Below are positions 31,075-40,074 of a stretch of 55,126 nt of DNA, one piece after another. Location of the stretch: contig JAIOJV010000006.1 in the NCBI GenBank assembly GCA_019911805.1, positions 1 to 55,126 of the forward strand, written 5' to 3'. A program made the position numbers and the translations under genes. The notes beneath the pieces are model-generated. The model had not been told where the DNA came from, did not search any database, and saw only the letters and a program-made list of their open reading frames with translations. The DNA is from Gammaproteobacteria bacterium. GTDB taxonomy: Bacteria; Pseudomonadota; Gammaproteobacteria; Thiohalobacterales; Thiohalobacteraceae. Within the stretch, counting starts at the first letter, position 1. Every line of letters starts with the position of its first letter.

Positions 31075-31103
31075 ATTATAGGTTGCCACCGATCGAGCCG
31101 CAA
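31075..31103 (-). promoter_or_regulatory. Sigma-70 promoter of the rimP-pnp operon
   Basis: On the minus strand a perfect TATAAT (31075-31080) follows TTGCGG (31098-31103) at the optimal 17-base spacing. It directs transcription into the leader and rimP. It is the best consensus promoter seen in the window. Confidence 0.75.
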
Positions 31104-31226
31104 CCGTCGGTTTCGGTCTCAGAATCCGCCGCACCTGCCGCCCCTTGTGGCGCGCCGTGTTTTCGCTGACCATGACGACCCACCACAACCCAGCGCCGCG
31201 ATTTTCGTTCACCACGAGCAACACCC

Positions 31227-31844
31227 ATGCACTGCCGACCGAGCCCGTCCCGATCACGCGCACGCCGTAACCCGCTACAATGGCTGCGGGTGTGGTTGCT
31301 GGCCGGCCTCACCGGACTGCTGGCCGTCGCCCCCGCCTGGGCCCAGACGCCGCACGAGTCGGACGAGATCTGGCTGGAGGTCGACACCAGCCAGCTGCTG
31401 CTCCGCATCATGCGGGGCGATCAGATCCTGCACACCTTCGAAGATATCGCCATCGGCCGTTACGGCACCACCCGTGACAAACGGCGCCTCGACGGCCGGA
31501 CACCCTTGGGCGAATTCCGCATCAGCCGAATCAATAACGAGTCGTCTTTCCGCCGCTTCTATGGCTTCGACTATCCACATCTGGAGCAGGCCGAACGCGC
31601 GCTACAGGCAGGTGATCTCGATCCGTCCGCCTACGTCGCCATCCGCAACGCCGTGCGCAGCCGCCGGCTTCCGCCCCAGACCACCGTACTGGGCGGCTAT
31701 CTGGGTATCCACGGCCTCGGCACCGGCGACCCCGAGGTGCACGAGAACTTCAATTGGACCAACGGCTGTATCGCCCTTACCAATGAACAGATCGACCGCC
31801 TGGCCGAGTGGGTGGGCCTCGGCACGAGAGTCGTGGTTTATTGA
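31227..31844 (+). CDS. L,D-transpeptidase (YkuD domain), exported
   Basis: The 205-residue protein has an N-terminal basic region and signal peptide (likely cut after AWA at about 39), then a single YkuD domain. The active site is complete: His162 in GIHGLGTG and the catalytic Cys181 in TNGCIAL. Such enzymes either cross-link peptidoglycan through 3-3 bonds or attach Lpp to it. An lpp-like gene starts 128 bp downstream on the same strand, and a second L,D-transpeptidase lies beyond it, which favours the Lpp-attachment role. No LysM or other wall-binding domain is present, so this is the short form. The ATG at 31227 is the only start that keeps the signal peptide whole. Confidence 0.9.
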   Translation: MHCRPSPSRSRARRNPLQWLRVWLLAGLTGLLAVAPAWAQTPHESDEIWLEVDTSQLLLRIMRGDQILHTFEDIAIGRYGTTRDKRRLDGRTPLGEFRISRINNESSFRRFYGFDYPHLEQAERALQAGDLDPSAYVAIRNAVRSRRLPPQTTVLGGYLGIHGLGTGDPEVHENFNWTNGCIALTNEQIDRLAEWVGLGTRVVVY

Positions 31845-31972
31845 TCCAGGTCCTTGCGTTTTTCGCCTATCCCAAGGACAATCGCGCCCGAATTTAAGAA
31901 GGAACAACGAAGCAGGCACCCGCACCAAAACCCCGACCCGATTCCCAATCCACTAGCAAGAGGACACTTTCA

Positions 31973-32254
31973 ATGAATATCAAGACTGTTGCCGCTGGTA
32001 TCGCCCTGATCGCAGCCACCACCCTCACCGGCTGTGCCAGCACCACCGACATCGAGAGCCTGAAGAGCCAGATCGCTCAGGCGCAGAGCACCGCCGACGG
32101 CGCCGCGACCAAGGCCGATGCCGCCGCAGCCGACGCCGCAGCCGCCAAGGCTGCCGCCGCCAACGCTCAGGCCACCGCCAACGAGGCCAAGGCCAAGGCC
32201 GAGGAAACCGACGCCAAGATCAATCGCATGTTCAAGAAGACGATGTACAAGTAA
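31973..32254 (+). CDS. Lpp-type alanine-zipper lipoprotein
   Basis: The 93-residue protein has a lipoprotein signal (ATTLTGC lipobox, Cys21). The mature part of 73 residues is an uninterrupted coiled coil rich in Ala at heptad positions (ADAAAADAAAAKAAAANAQA). It ends in the basic C-terminus RMFKKTMYK, so a terminal lysine is available for linkage to peptidoglycan as in Lpp. Compared with Escherichia coli Lpp (58 mature residues) it is longer; it is closer to OprI-type alanine-zipper lipoproteins. AAGAGGA at 31958-31964 serves as the ribosome binding site. A strong terminator follows 26 bases after the stop. High expression is likely, as for other members, but was not measured. Confidence 0.9.
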   Translation: MNIKTVAAGIALIAATTLTGCASTTDIESLKSQIAQAQSTADGAATKADAAAADAAAAKAAAANAQATANEAKAKAEETDAKINRMFKKTMYK

Positions 32255-32279
32255 GACCCAGTATCAGTGCCGTACCAGG

Positions 32280-32308
32280 ACCGGGGCCTCGTGCCCCGGT
32301 TTTTTTTT
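32280..32308 (+). terminator. Rho-independent terminator of the lpp-like gene
   Basis: ACCGGGGC (32280-32287) and GCCCCGGT (32293-32300) form a perfect 8-bp stem with a 5-base loop, followed by nine T (32300-32308). Its strength fits a highly transcribed small gene. It also lies 7 bases from the stop codon of the convergent transpeptidase gene. Confidence 0.92.
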
Positions 32309-32314
32309 GGGACT

Positions 32315-33274
32315 TCAGCGGGATCGGACGGTCAGGTCGTTGCGCGAGATGACCACCGGCAGGCCGCGCTGTTCATGTACCGCGCGGTTGATCGCCTCGC
32401 CGCTGATCGGTACCGGGCGTTTCTTCAACGCCGCTTCGACCACATCCAGTGCCGTGTTCATCAAGGCCGTCTTACCGGCGATGTCCTCCTCCAACGGCGG
32501 GTGGACCTCCATATAGAGCATACCCGCGAACCAGCCGACCTTGACCGGCTGATTCACGATCTGTACCGGCGTACCGACCGGGACCTCCTGGTAGATGATC
32601 TCAATGTCCTCGGGATACATGCGCAGGCAGCCGTGGGTGACACGCATACCGACGCCCCAGGGCTTGTCGGTGCCGTGGATCAGATAGCCGGGAATGTTCA
32701 GCCGCAGTGCGAACTGGCCCAGCGGATTGTTGGGTCCAGGCGGGACGTACTCCGGCAGCGTCTCGCCGCGCGCGGCGGCCTCGGCCCGGATGGATTGGGG
32801 CGGTCGCCACGCCGGATCCTTCTGCTTGGACGCGACCTTCGCCTGCCCGAGCGGCGTCGCCCAGTCCATCCGGCCGACGCTGACCGGATAGGTCTTCACG
32901 ACCCGTGGCTCGTCCTTCCTGGCCGGCGGATAAAAGTACACACGCATCTCCGGTACATTCAGGACCACGCCGTCGCGCGGTGCGTCCGGCAGGATATAGC
33001 GTGTCGGCAGCAGTACCGGCGTGCCGTCGCCCGGCAGCCAGCGATCGACATCCGGGTTGGCGATGACAATCTCGTCATGGCCGAGATGATAGCGGCGGGC
33101 AATATCCAGCAGCGTATCTTCGTGTTGGGCGTGAATGGTACGCACCTGACCGACGAGGTCGACGTCCGTGGGCGGCAGGGGGAGGGTCTCGGCGGACACC
33201 GGCACGGCCACACCTCCCAGCGCGAGCGTGAGCAGCAAGTGACGGAGTCGAATGGCGTGGCGGGTCAGGGACAT
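32315..33274 (-). CDS. LysM-containing L,D-transpeptidase (ErfK/YbiS/YcfS type)
   Basis: The 319-residue protein has a signal peptide (cut near VSA at about 28), a LysM-like peptidoglycan-binding module (about 45-92: TIHAQHEDTLLDIARRYHLG, NPDVDRWLPG) and a YkuD domain with His200 (LIHGT) and the catalytic triad stretch RVTHGCLRM (Cys216). This is the layout of the Escherichia coli enzymes that attach Lpp to the wall. It is convergent with the lpp-like gene. ATG 33274 was chosen because it begins the signal peptide; in-frame codons further upstream encode no family sequence. It differs from the other transpeptidase nearby by having LysM and a longer C-terminus. Confidence 0.92.
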   Translation of the reverse strand: MSLTRHAIRLRHLLLTLALGGVAVPVSAETLPLPPTDVDLVGQVRTIHAQHEDTLLDIARRYHLGHDEIVIANPDVDRWLPGDGTPVLLPTRYILPDAPRDGVVLNVPEMRVYFYPPARKDEPRVVKTYPVSVGRMDWATPLGQAKVASKQKDPAWRPPQSIRAEAAARGETLPEYVPPGPNNPLGQFALRLNIPGYLIHGTDKPWGVGMRVTHGCLRMYPEDIEIIYQEVPVGTPVQIVNQPVKVGWFAGMLYMEVHPPLEEDIAGKTALMNTALDVVEAALKKRPVPISGEAINRAVHEQRGLPVVISRNDLTVRSR

Positions 33275-33420
33275 CGGCAATCTGAAGGCTTCGCTATCAA
33301 AGAAGGCAGGGGGCCAACGGGGCCTTGCACGCTCCCAATGATCAGGGACGGGGCTGCATTCTACGGTATGGCGGGCCCGACACAACCCCTCTGCCCGCCG
33401 GGCACGGGGCCGGCACGGGC

Positions 33421-36400
33421 TCAGCCGCCCGGTTCCAACCCCGCCTCGGCGACGCGTCCCTGGTCAGCAGCCCGGGCGTGATCCCGCGCCAGCACCAGGT
33501 ACACCGCCGGGACGACGAACAGCGTGAACAGCGTGCCGACACCGAGTCCCGTGGCGACCACCAGGCCGATGTCGAAGCGGCTTACCGCACCCGGACCGCT
33601 GGCGGTGAGCAGCGGAAACATGGCGACGATCATGGATACCGTGGTCATGAGGATCGGGCGCAGGCGGATACTGGAGGCCTTCTCCACCGCCGCACGCTTG
33701 TCCAGGCCCTCGTGTATCTGCAACTGGTTGGCGAACTCGACGATGAGAATACCGTTCTTGGTGATCAACCCGATGAGCGTGATCAGTCCCACCTGGGTGT
33801 AGATATTGATCGTCGCCAGGCCCATGGTCATGAAGATCAACGCACCGGCGATGGACATGGGCACCGACACCAGGATGATGAGCGGGTCACGCCAGCTTTC
33901 GAACTGTGCCGCCAGCACCAGATAAATCACCAGAATGGACATGAAGAAAGTCAGGATCAGTGCACTGCCCTGCTGGGCGTACTGACGTGACATACCCGTA
34001 TAATCCCAGCCGAAGCCACGCGGGAAGGTCTCGCGCGCCTGCGCCTCCAGATAGGCGAGTGCATCGCCGAGCGGCACGCCCGGCGTCATCACACCCTGGA
34101 CGGTGACCGCATTGAGCTGCTGGAACTGGGTGCGCTGGCTGGGCTCGACCGTCTCCTCGAAGTGCACCAGCATCGACAGCGGCACCAGTTCGCCGGATGC
34201 GGTCGGGATGTAGTAGCTGTTCAGCTTGTCGGCACTCACCCGATAGTCGCGCGCCACCTGCGGAATGACCTTGTAGCTGCGTCCTTCCAGGCTGAAGCGG
34301 TTGACGAAGTTACCACCGAGCATGGTCGAGAGATTGCTACCGATATCCTGCATGGTGATACCGAGATCGGCGGCACGGTCACGGTCGATGAGCAGATTGG
34401 TCTTGGGACGCGAGAATTCGACGGTCTTCTGCAGAAACATGAAACGTCCACTCTGCATGGCCACGCCGATCAGGCCATCGGCGACCTCGTCCAGGCGGTC
34501 GTAATCCGCATCCGAGCTGATCACGAACTGCACCGGCAGACCGCCACCCGAACCCGGCAGGCTGGGCCGCGGGAACACCGCCGTCTGGAAGCCCGCGACC
34601 TGGTTCAGCTTCGCCTGCAACTCCGGCTGGATATCCATTTGTGAGCGTTCGCGCGCGGAGGGCGGCGGCATCTTGAAGCCGCCGAACACGGTGCTGGAGT
34701 CGCGCCCGAACCCGAGGATGAGAAAACTCTCGTGGTATTCCGGGATATCCTCGAAGATCGACACGATCTGCTGCGTGTAGGGCGCGTTGTACTCCAGTGT
34801 CGCCGTTTGCGGCGCACGCGCCTGGAAGAACAGGATACTCTGATCCTCGGTCGGCGCCAGTTCGCTCTGGGTGGTGACGAACATGAAATAGATGCTCACC
34901 AGTATCGCCACAGCGAATACCAGTATCACCGGCACATAGTCGAGCGTGGCATGCAGGCGGCGCTGATAGCCGGCCGCCAGCCGTGTGAAGAAACGCTCCA
35001 CGGCGTGCTCGAACCGGCCCGGCGCGCCATGCGGCTTGAGTACCTTGCTCGACAGCATCGGCGACAGCGTCAGGGCCACGATACCCGAGACCACCACGGC
35101 ACCGGCAAGGGCGAACGCGAATTCGGTGAACAGGGTACCGACCAATCCGCCCATGAAGCCGATGGGCGCGTACACCGCCACCAGGGTGGTGGTCATGGCA
35201 ATGATGGGCATCGCCAGTTCCCGGGCCCCGCGCAGAGCCGCCTCGGTACGCGTCGCACCCGCCTCAATATGCCGATGAATGTTTTCGACCACGATGATGG
35301 CGTCGTCCACCACCAGGCCGATGGCCAGCACCATGGCCAGCAGGGTCAGCAGATTCACCGAAAATCCCAGCAATAACATGACGAAAGCACCGCCAATCAG
35401 TGACAGCGGCACGGCCACCGCAGGGATCAGCGCCGCGCGCATCGACCCCAGTGACAGGAAGATCACTGTGAGCACGATCAGCATCGCCTCGAGCAGTGTC
35501 TTGAACACCTCGTTGATGGAATCCTCGATATAGATGCTCGCGTCGTAGGGAATGTGCACGTTCAACCCTTCGGGCAGTTGACTGCGTACCTCCGGCATGA
35601 GGCTGTGGATACTCTGGGCGACGGTGAGCGGATTGGCGCCCGGCGCCGGTTCGATGCCGATGAAGATCGCCGTCTTGCCCTTGTACCAGCTGGCCGAATC
35701 GTAATCCTCGGAACCCAGATGCGGTACGGCGACATCCTCCAAGCGTACCAGTGCCCCGTTCTCGCTACGCACTACCAATCTGCGGAAATCTTCTTCACTG
35801 CTGATGTCGGTATCGGCAGTCAGATCGATGGCGACGTAGGCACCCTTGGTCTGGCCGACGGCGGAGAGGAAATTGTTCTCCCGCAGCACGTCCTGCACGT
35901 CGTCCGGGGATACGCCCAGGGCCGCCATGCGTTGCGGATCCAGCCATACACGCATGGCGAAGGTCTTGCTGCCGAGCAGCTGGGCCTTGGCCACGCCAGC
36001 CACCGCCTGCAACTTGGGCTGCACGACGCGCAGCAGATAATCGCTGATCTGCGCGGGTTGCATCTGATCGGAATAGAAGGCCATGTACATCAACGCGGTC
36101 GAATCCCCGGTGGTGGAATCGATCACCGGATCGTCGGCCTCGGCCGGCAGCACGTTGCGCTGGCTCGCCACCTTGGCCTGAATCTCGGCGACGGCCGCGT
36201 TCGGGTCGTGGTTGAGCACCATGTGTGCCTCGATGGTCGAGACACCCTGGGTACTGCGTGCAAACAGATAGTCGATACCATCGGCCTCGGCGATGGCCTG
36301 TTGCAGTGGTGTCGTTATGAAGCCTTTGATGAGCTCGCTGCTGGCCCCGGCATAGGTCGTCGTGACCGTGACCACGGTGTTCTGGGTCTCAGGATACTGA

Positions 36401-36504
36401 CGCAGCTCCAGCGAGCCGATGGAGCGTAACCCGATCACCAGGATCAGCAGGCTCACCACGCTGGCGAGGACCGGACGGTGAATGAAGATATCCGTGAATT
36501 TCAT
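33421..36504 (-). CDS. RND multidrug efflux permease
   Basis: The 1027-residue inner-membrane pump has twelve membrane segments and two large periplasmic loops, as in AcrB, MexB or MexF. It starts KFTDIFIHRPVLASVVSLLI, typical of hydrophobe/amphiphile exporters. The proton-relay aspartates are Asp400 and Asp401 in GLVVDDAIIVVENIHRH. Later landmarks are LSPMLSSKVL, GFGRDSSTVFGG in the second porter loop, and TKNGILIVEFANQL in segment ten. The adaptor gene lies 52 bp upstream on the same strand. No outer-membrane channel gene is present, so the complex probably uses a TolC-type protein encoded elsewhere. Substrates cannot be predicted. The C-terminus is short and polar. Confidence 0.95.
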   Translation of the reverse strand: MKFTDIFIHRPVLASVVSLLILVIGLRSIGSLELRQYPETQNTVVTVTTTYAGASSELIKGFITTPLQQAIAEADGIDYLFARSTQGVSTIEAHMVLNHDPNAAVAEIQAKVASQRNVLPAEADDPVIDSTTGDSTALMYMAFYSDQMQPAQISDYLLRVVQPKLQAVAGVAKAQLLGSKTFAMRVWLDPQRMAALGVSPDDVQDVLRENNFLSAVGQTKGAYVAIDLTADTDISSEEDFRRLVVRSENGALVRLEDVAVPHLGSEDYDSASWYKGKTAIFIGIEPAPGANPLTVAQSIHSLMPEVRSQLPEGLNVHIPYDASIYIEDSINEVFKTLLEAMLIVLTVIFLSLGSMRAALIPAVAVPLSLIGGAFVMLLLGFSVNLLTLLAMVLAIGLVVDDAIIVVENIHRHIEAGATRTEAALRGARELAMPIIAMTTTLVAVYAPIGFMGGLVGTLFTEFAFALAGAVVVSGIVALTLSPMLSSKVLKPHGAPGRFEHAVERFFTRLAAGYQRRLHATLDYVPVILVFAVAILVSIYFMFVTTQSELAPTEDQSILFFQARAPQTATLEYNAPYTQQIVSIFEDIPEYHESFLILGFGRDSSTVFGGFKMPPPSARERSQMDIQPELQAKLNQVAGFQTAVFPRPSLPGSGGGLPVQFVISSDADYDRLDEVADGLIGVAMQSGRFMFLQKTVEFSRPKTNLLIDRDRAADLGITMQDIGSNLSTMLGGNFVNRFSLEGRSYKVIPQVARDYRVSADKLNSYYIPTASGELVPLSMLVHFEETVEPSQRTQFQQLNAVTVQGVMTPGVPLGDALAYLEAQARETFPRGFGWDYTGMSRQYAQQGSALILTFFMSILVIYLVLAAQFESWRDPLIILVSVPMSIAGALIFMTMGLATINIYTQVGLITLIGLITKNGILIVEFANQLQIHEGLDKRAAVEKASSIRLRPILMTTVSMIVAMFPLLTASGPGAVSRFDIGLVVATGLGVGTLFTLFVVPAVYLVLARDHARAADQGRVAEAGLEPGG

Positions 36505-36556
36505 GCACGCGTCCCTCGCAACGCCGCCGGTGCGATGTCGTTGTCCATGCGGCGCA

Positions 36557-37651
36557 TCATTCGCCCATCTCGCCCATGAGTTCTACCACGTTGTCGATGA
36601 CCACCGGCTGGCCGTTGCGCAGCTTGTTGTGGCCGGCGCTCACCACCCGATCTCCGGCGGCAAGCCCGGCGCGGATCTCTACGCGCCGTTCGCGCACCTC
36701 ACCGGTCTCGATCTGGCGGCGCTGCACCACCAGCTGTCCGTCCCGGTCTTCGATGACGAATACTGAATTACCATAGGGGTTGTAGGAGATCGCACGCTCC
36801 GGCAGGGTAAGCACGCCGCTGCGCGGCGGCAACAGCGTGCGCACCTCAGCGAACATGCCGGGGCGCAGCTGCTTGGCAGGGTTCTCCAGGCGGGCACGCA
36901 CGCGGATACTGCGCGTGCCGGCCGCGATGCGCGGACTGATCGCGTCGATGCGGCCGGTAAAATGCGACTGCGGGTAGGCCTGCACGTCGACCTCGATTGC
37001 CTGGCCGACGGCGAGATCGCCGAGGTACCGCTCCGGCAGGCTGTAGTCGGCATAAATGGGATCGAGCGATTGCAGCGACACGATCTCCGCACCGGGGGCG
37101 AGATACTGTCCGAGGTCCACCTGGCGGATACCCAGCTCACCGGTAAAGGGCGCGCGGACGGCCTTCTTGCGGATGATCGCCTGCTTACTGGCGACCAGCG
37201 AGGCGGCACTGTCGAGCGCGGCCCTGGCCTGATCATATTCCGAACGCGAGACCGACTTCTCCTTCACCAGCCGGGCGGCGCGTTCGAAGGTGATCTCGCC
37301 CAGCCGCTGCGCCGCGACCAGTCCGGCCAGCTCGGCCCGGTCGACCTCGTCGTCGAGCTGCACCAGCAGATCGCCGGCACTGACCTGCTGGCCCGACTCG
37401 AAATGGATAGCCCGCACCTGACCGGCGATCTCGTTCGATACGAACACACCCTGGGTGGCGGTCAGGCTGCCGACCGCCGACAGATACGGCCGCCAGGATT
37501 CGGTCTCGACGGTCGCCGCGGCGACGGTCGCCGGCGGCGGCGGCGCCGCCATCATCGCGGCCATCCGGGTCCCTGTGTAGTACTTCCAGCCGAACACGCC
37601 GCCGAACAGAATGGCGAGTGCGAGGATAACGAGGATCAGTCGTTTGAGCAC
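36557..37651 (-). CDS. RND efflux periplasmic adaptor (membrane fusion protein)
   Basis: The 364-residue protein links the pump to the outer-membrane channel. After one N-terminal membrane helix (LKRLILVILALAILFGGVFG) come a barrel-sandwich half (GFVSNEIAGQV type: VFVSNEIAGQVRAIHFESGQ), a short helical hairpin (about 110-160), the second lipoyl half (RAPFTGELGIRQVDLGQYL) and a beta-barrel with AISPRIAAGTRSIRVRARLEN. GTG 37651 was chosen as the start because GGAG lies 5 bases upstream and it directly precedes the helix; an in-frame ATG at 37690 or 37747 would add up to 32 residues. The gene is cotranscribed with the permease. There is no regulator gene next to it. Confidence 0.92.
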   Translation of the reverse strand: MLKRLILVILALAILFGGVFGWKYYTGTRMAAMMAAPPPPATVAAATVETESWRPYLSAVGSLTATQGVFVSNEIAGQVRAIHFESGQQVSAGDLLVQLDDEVDRAELAGLVAAQRLGEITFERAARLVKEKSVSRSEYDQARAALDSAASLVASKQAIIRKKAVRAPFTGELGIRQVDLGQYLAPGAEIVSLQSLDPIYADYSLPERYLGDLAVGQAIEVDVQAYPQSHFTGRIDAISPRIAAGTRSIRVRARLENPAKQLRPGMFAEVRTLLPPRSGVLTLPERAISYNPYGNSVFVIEDRDGQLVVQRRQIETGEVRERRVEIRAGLAAGDRVVSAGHNKLRNGQPVVIDNVVELMGEMGE

Positions 37652-37808
37652 GGACGCTCCCAAGATCGCGTACGGGGCGATCGCTTGCATGTCGTGATGG
37701 CCCGCCAAACGCCTCGGGACGCGCGGGGGCCGCGTGTCGGGATGCAATCCGGCGGTGAAAAGGACGCTATTGTGACCCGACCGGAGCGGACGGTCCAGCC
37801 CATTCAGT

Positions 37809-37825
37809 CGGGTTACAATAACCCG
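37809..37825. promoter_or_regulatory. 17-bp palindrome overlapping a -10-like box
   Basis: CGGGTTA CAA TAACCCG is a perfect 7+3+7 palindrome in the 269-base divergent gap between the efflux adaptor and mscS genes. It contains TACAAT (37814-37819), which could be a -10 box towards mscS, though no -35 box is evident. It could be a repressor site controlling the efflux genes. No matching regulator is encoded nearby. Confidence 0.35.
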
Positions 37826-37920
37826 CCGGGCGCGGGACGGTGCGGCATGGATGCGCTCTCAGTCACGGCATCCATGGCCAAGACACCCCCGCTGGTGACT
37901 CACGCTTCAAGGAGACCGAC

Positions 37921-38820
37921 ATGGACCTGCTGCACACCTACTTCTCCGACATCCATTGGCAAGACCTCATCTTCGGCACGCTGCGCATCCTGCTGATGCT
38001 GACGCTGGCCTGGCTGCTGAGTCTGGCGGCACGTATGGGATTGCGGCGCTTCGAACGCCGACTGGTCGAGGAAGGCAGGCGGCAGGACGACATCGCCTCG
38101 GAGGCGAGCAAGCGCGCCGATACCCTGGTACGGTTGCTGCGCCAGGGCGTCTCCATCATGATCTGGGTGATTACGCTGCTGGTCATCCTCAACGAACTCG
38201 GCATCTCCGTCGGTCCGATCCTGGCGAGCGCCGGGGTGGCCGGTCTGGCGGTGGGTTTCGGCGCACAGAATCTGGTTCGCGATGTCATCAGCGGCTTTTT
38301 TCTGATCCTCGAGAATCAGGTGCGCGTCGGCGATGTGGCCGTCGTCAATGGTACCGGCGGCCTGGTCGAGGCGATCAACTTCCGCACCCTGGTGTTGCGT
38401 GACCTGTCCGGTATTGTGCACGTATTTCCCAACGGTGCGGTGACCACGCTCAGCAATGTCACCAAGGAATGGTCGGCCTATGTCTTCGATATCGGCGTGG
38501 CCTACAAGGAGAACACCGACCGGGTAATTGGTGTGATGCGTGAGGTCGCCGACGCGCTGCAGCACGACGAGCACTTCGGCCCGGCGATCCTCGGCAACAT
38601 CGAGATCTTCGGCGTGGACCAGTTCGCCGACTCCGCGGTGATCATCAAGGGCCGCATCCGGACGCAGCCGATCAAGCAGTGGGACGTCGGACGCGAATTC
38701 CTGCGCCGCATCAAGCTGGCCTTCGACCACCACGGCATCGAGATCCCGTTTCCGCAACGTGCGCTGCATTTTGGCACAGAAAGTGCGCCTTTCCTGGTCG
38801 GACGGACCCCATCTGCGTAG
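37921..38820 (+). CDS. MscS-family mechanosensitive channel
   Basis: The 299-residue protein has three predicted membrane helices (about 15-40, 75-100 and 102-130). The third is the glycine/alanine-rich pore helix GPILASAGVAGLAVGFGAQN, followed by the family signature LVRDVISGFFLILENQ and the beta domain VGDVAVVNGTGGLVEAINFR. The cytosolic vestibule region ends with FPQRALHFG. The size is close to that of Escherichia coli MscS (286). The channel opens under osmotic downshock to release solutes. AAGGAG at 37909-37914 precedes ATG 37921 by 6 bases, which fixes the start. It is divergent from the efflux genes. Confidence 0.94.
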   Translation: MDLLHTYFSDIHWQDLIFGTLRILLMLTLAWLLSLAARMGLRRFERRLVEEGRRQDDIASEASKRADTLVRLLRQGVSIMIWVITLLVILNELGISVGPILASAGVAGLAVGFGAQNLVRDVISGFFLILENQVRVGDVAVVNGTGGLVEAINFRTLVLRDLSGIVHVFPNGAVTTLSNVTKEWSAYVFDIGVAYKENTDRVIGVMREVADALQHDEHFGPAILGNIEIFGVDQFADSAVIIKGRIRTQPIKQWDVGREFLRRIKLAFDHHGIEIPFPQRALHFGTESAPFLVGRTPSA

Positions 38821-39012
38821 GGGTGCCCGGGCCGGCCGGCGACGCCACGTACTTCCGGGCACGCCGCCTCTCATGCGGGCCGGTCACCGGGTTCTTTGGG
38901 GAATTACCCTGAGAGTACGAATATCCCTCCAGTTCTCGAACCGGCTCACACTTTCGAATGAACTCTTTCGTGAATAATGCCGTCAAAATAAGAACACCGT
39001 CCGCGGGGACCT

Positions 39013-40074
39013 ATGCAAGCCGATACCGCCAACGATCCGATGAACGCATCCGGACCCCTCGAGCTGTCCTCCACCGCGCTCGCCGAACTGCCCCTGTTCG
39101 CGGGGGAGCGGATGGACGTGCTCGAATGGCTCCTCCCCCATTGCCGTATCGAGCGCCTGCCGCCACAGACACGGCTACTCACCCCGCATGACGTGCAGGA
39201 CCGCGCTTACCTGATCCTGCAGGGTGCTGTCCAGGTCCGGGTCGGTACCCATGACGAGCAGCTCATCGCGACCCTCGGCGCGGGCCAATGCGTCGGCGAG
39301 ATGTCGGTCATCGAAGGCGTCCCGCCGTCCGCCGACGTGCTCACAGATACCGCCTGCACGCTGATCGCCATCGAGGGTGCGGCGTTACGCACCCTGATCG
39401 ATACCTCCAACGTCGTCGCACGCAACCTGCTCAAACTGTTGGCACGGCGCCTGCGCAGTGACAATCTGATGGTGCTCGAAAGCCTGGAGCAAAAGGCGCT
39501 GTCCGAACGACGTGCCCGGATCGACTCGCTGACCGGGCTGCACAACCGGCGCTGGCTGAGCGAGCATCTGCCGGACACCGTCGAACAGCACCACACGACC
39601 GCGCGCAGCCTCAGCCTGCTGATGATCGATATCGACCGGTTCAAGGACTTCAACGACCGTAACGGTCATCTGGCCGGCGATCAGGCGCTGCTGACCGTGG
39701 CCAAGGTGATCGGTGGCCACATCCGCGACGGCGACCAGGCGGCACGCTTCGGCGGCGAGGAGTTTCTCGTTATCCTGCCCGACACCGGCAGCGCGGAGGC
39801 GCGGCGCATCGCCGGCCGTCTCCGGCACGCCATCCAGAGCACACCGATCGCGACCCCCGACGGGACCTCGCTCCCGCGCGTGACGGCATCCATCGGTCTT
39901 GCGGAAAGCATGCCCGGCGAGACGGCCGAGACGTTGATCGCGCGGGCCGACGCCGCGCTCTATCAGGCCAAGCGCGCCGGCCGCAACCGTGTCCGCATCA
40001 ACCTGCCCGGCGACGCCGTACCGCCGGCCGGCCCCTTCACCCTGCGGCGCACACCCGAGAGACGCCCCCGCTAA
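39013..40074 (+). CDS. Cyclic-nucleotide-binding-fold GGDEF protein (diguanylate cyclase)
   Basis: The 353-residue soluble protein joins an N-terminal CRP-like cNMP-binding domain (about 25-150) by a helical coil (about 145-170) to a GGDEF domain (about 170-330). The active-site motif is GGEEF at 247-251, and an RxxD inhibitory site is present at 238-241, so it should make cyclic di-GMP with product feedback. In the sensory domain the phosphate-binding cassette reads GEMSVIEGVPPSADVL; the arginine that usually contacts the cyclic phosphate is replaced (PPSA rather than PRSA). It may thus bind a different ligand or none. A hairpin spans the stop codon. The neighbour downstream is convergent. 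Confidence 0.93.
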   Translation: MQADTANDPMNASGPLELSSTALAELPLFAGERMDVLEWLLPHCRIERLPPQTRLLTPHDVQDRAYLILQGAVQVRVGTHDEQLIATLGAGQCVGEMSVIEGVPPSADVLTDTACTLIAIEGAALRTLIDTSNVVARNLLKLLARRLRSDNLMVLESLEQKALSERRARIDSLTGLHNRRWLSEHLPDTVEQHHTTARSLSLLMIDIDRFKDFNDRNGHLAGDQALLTVAKVIGGHIRDGDQAARFGGEEFLVILPDTGSAEARRIAGRLRHAIQSTPIATPDGTSLPRVTASIGLAESMPGETAETLIARADAALYQAKRAGRNRVRINLPGDAVPPAGPFTLRRTPERRPR

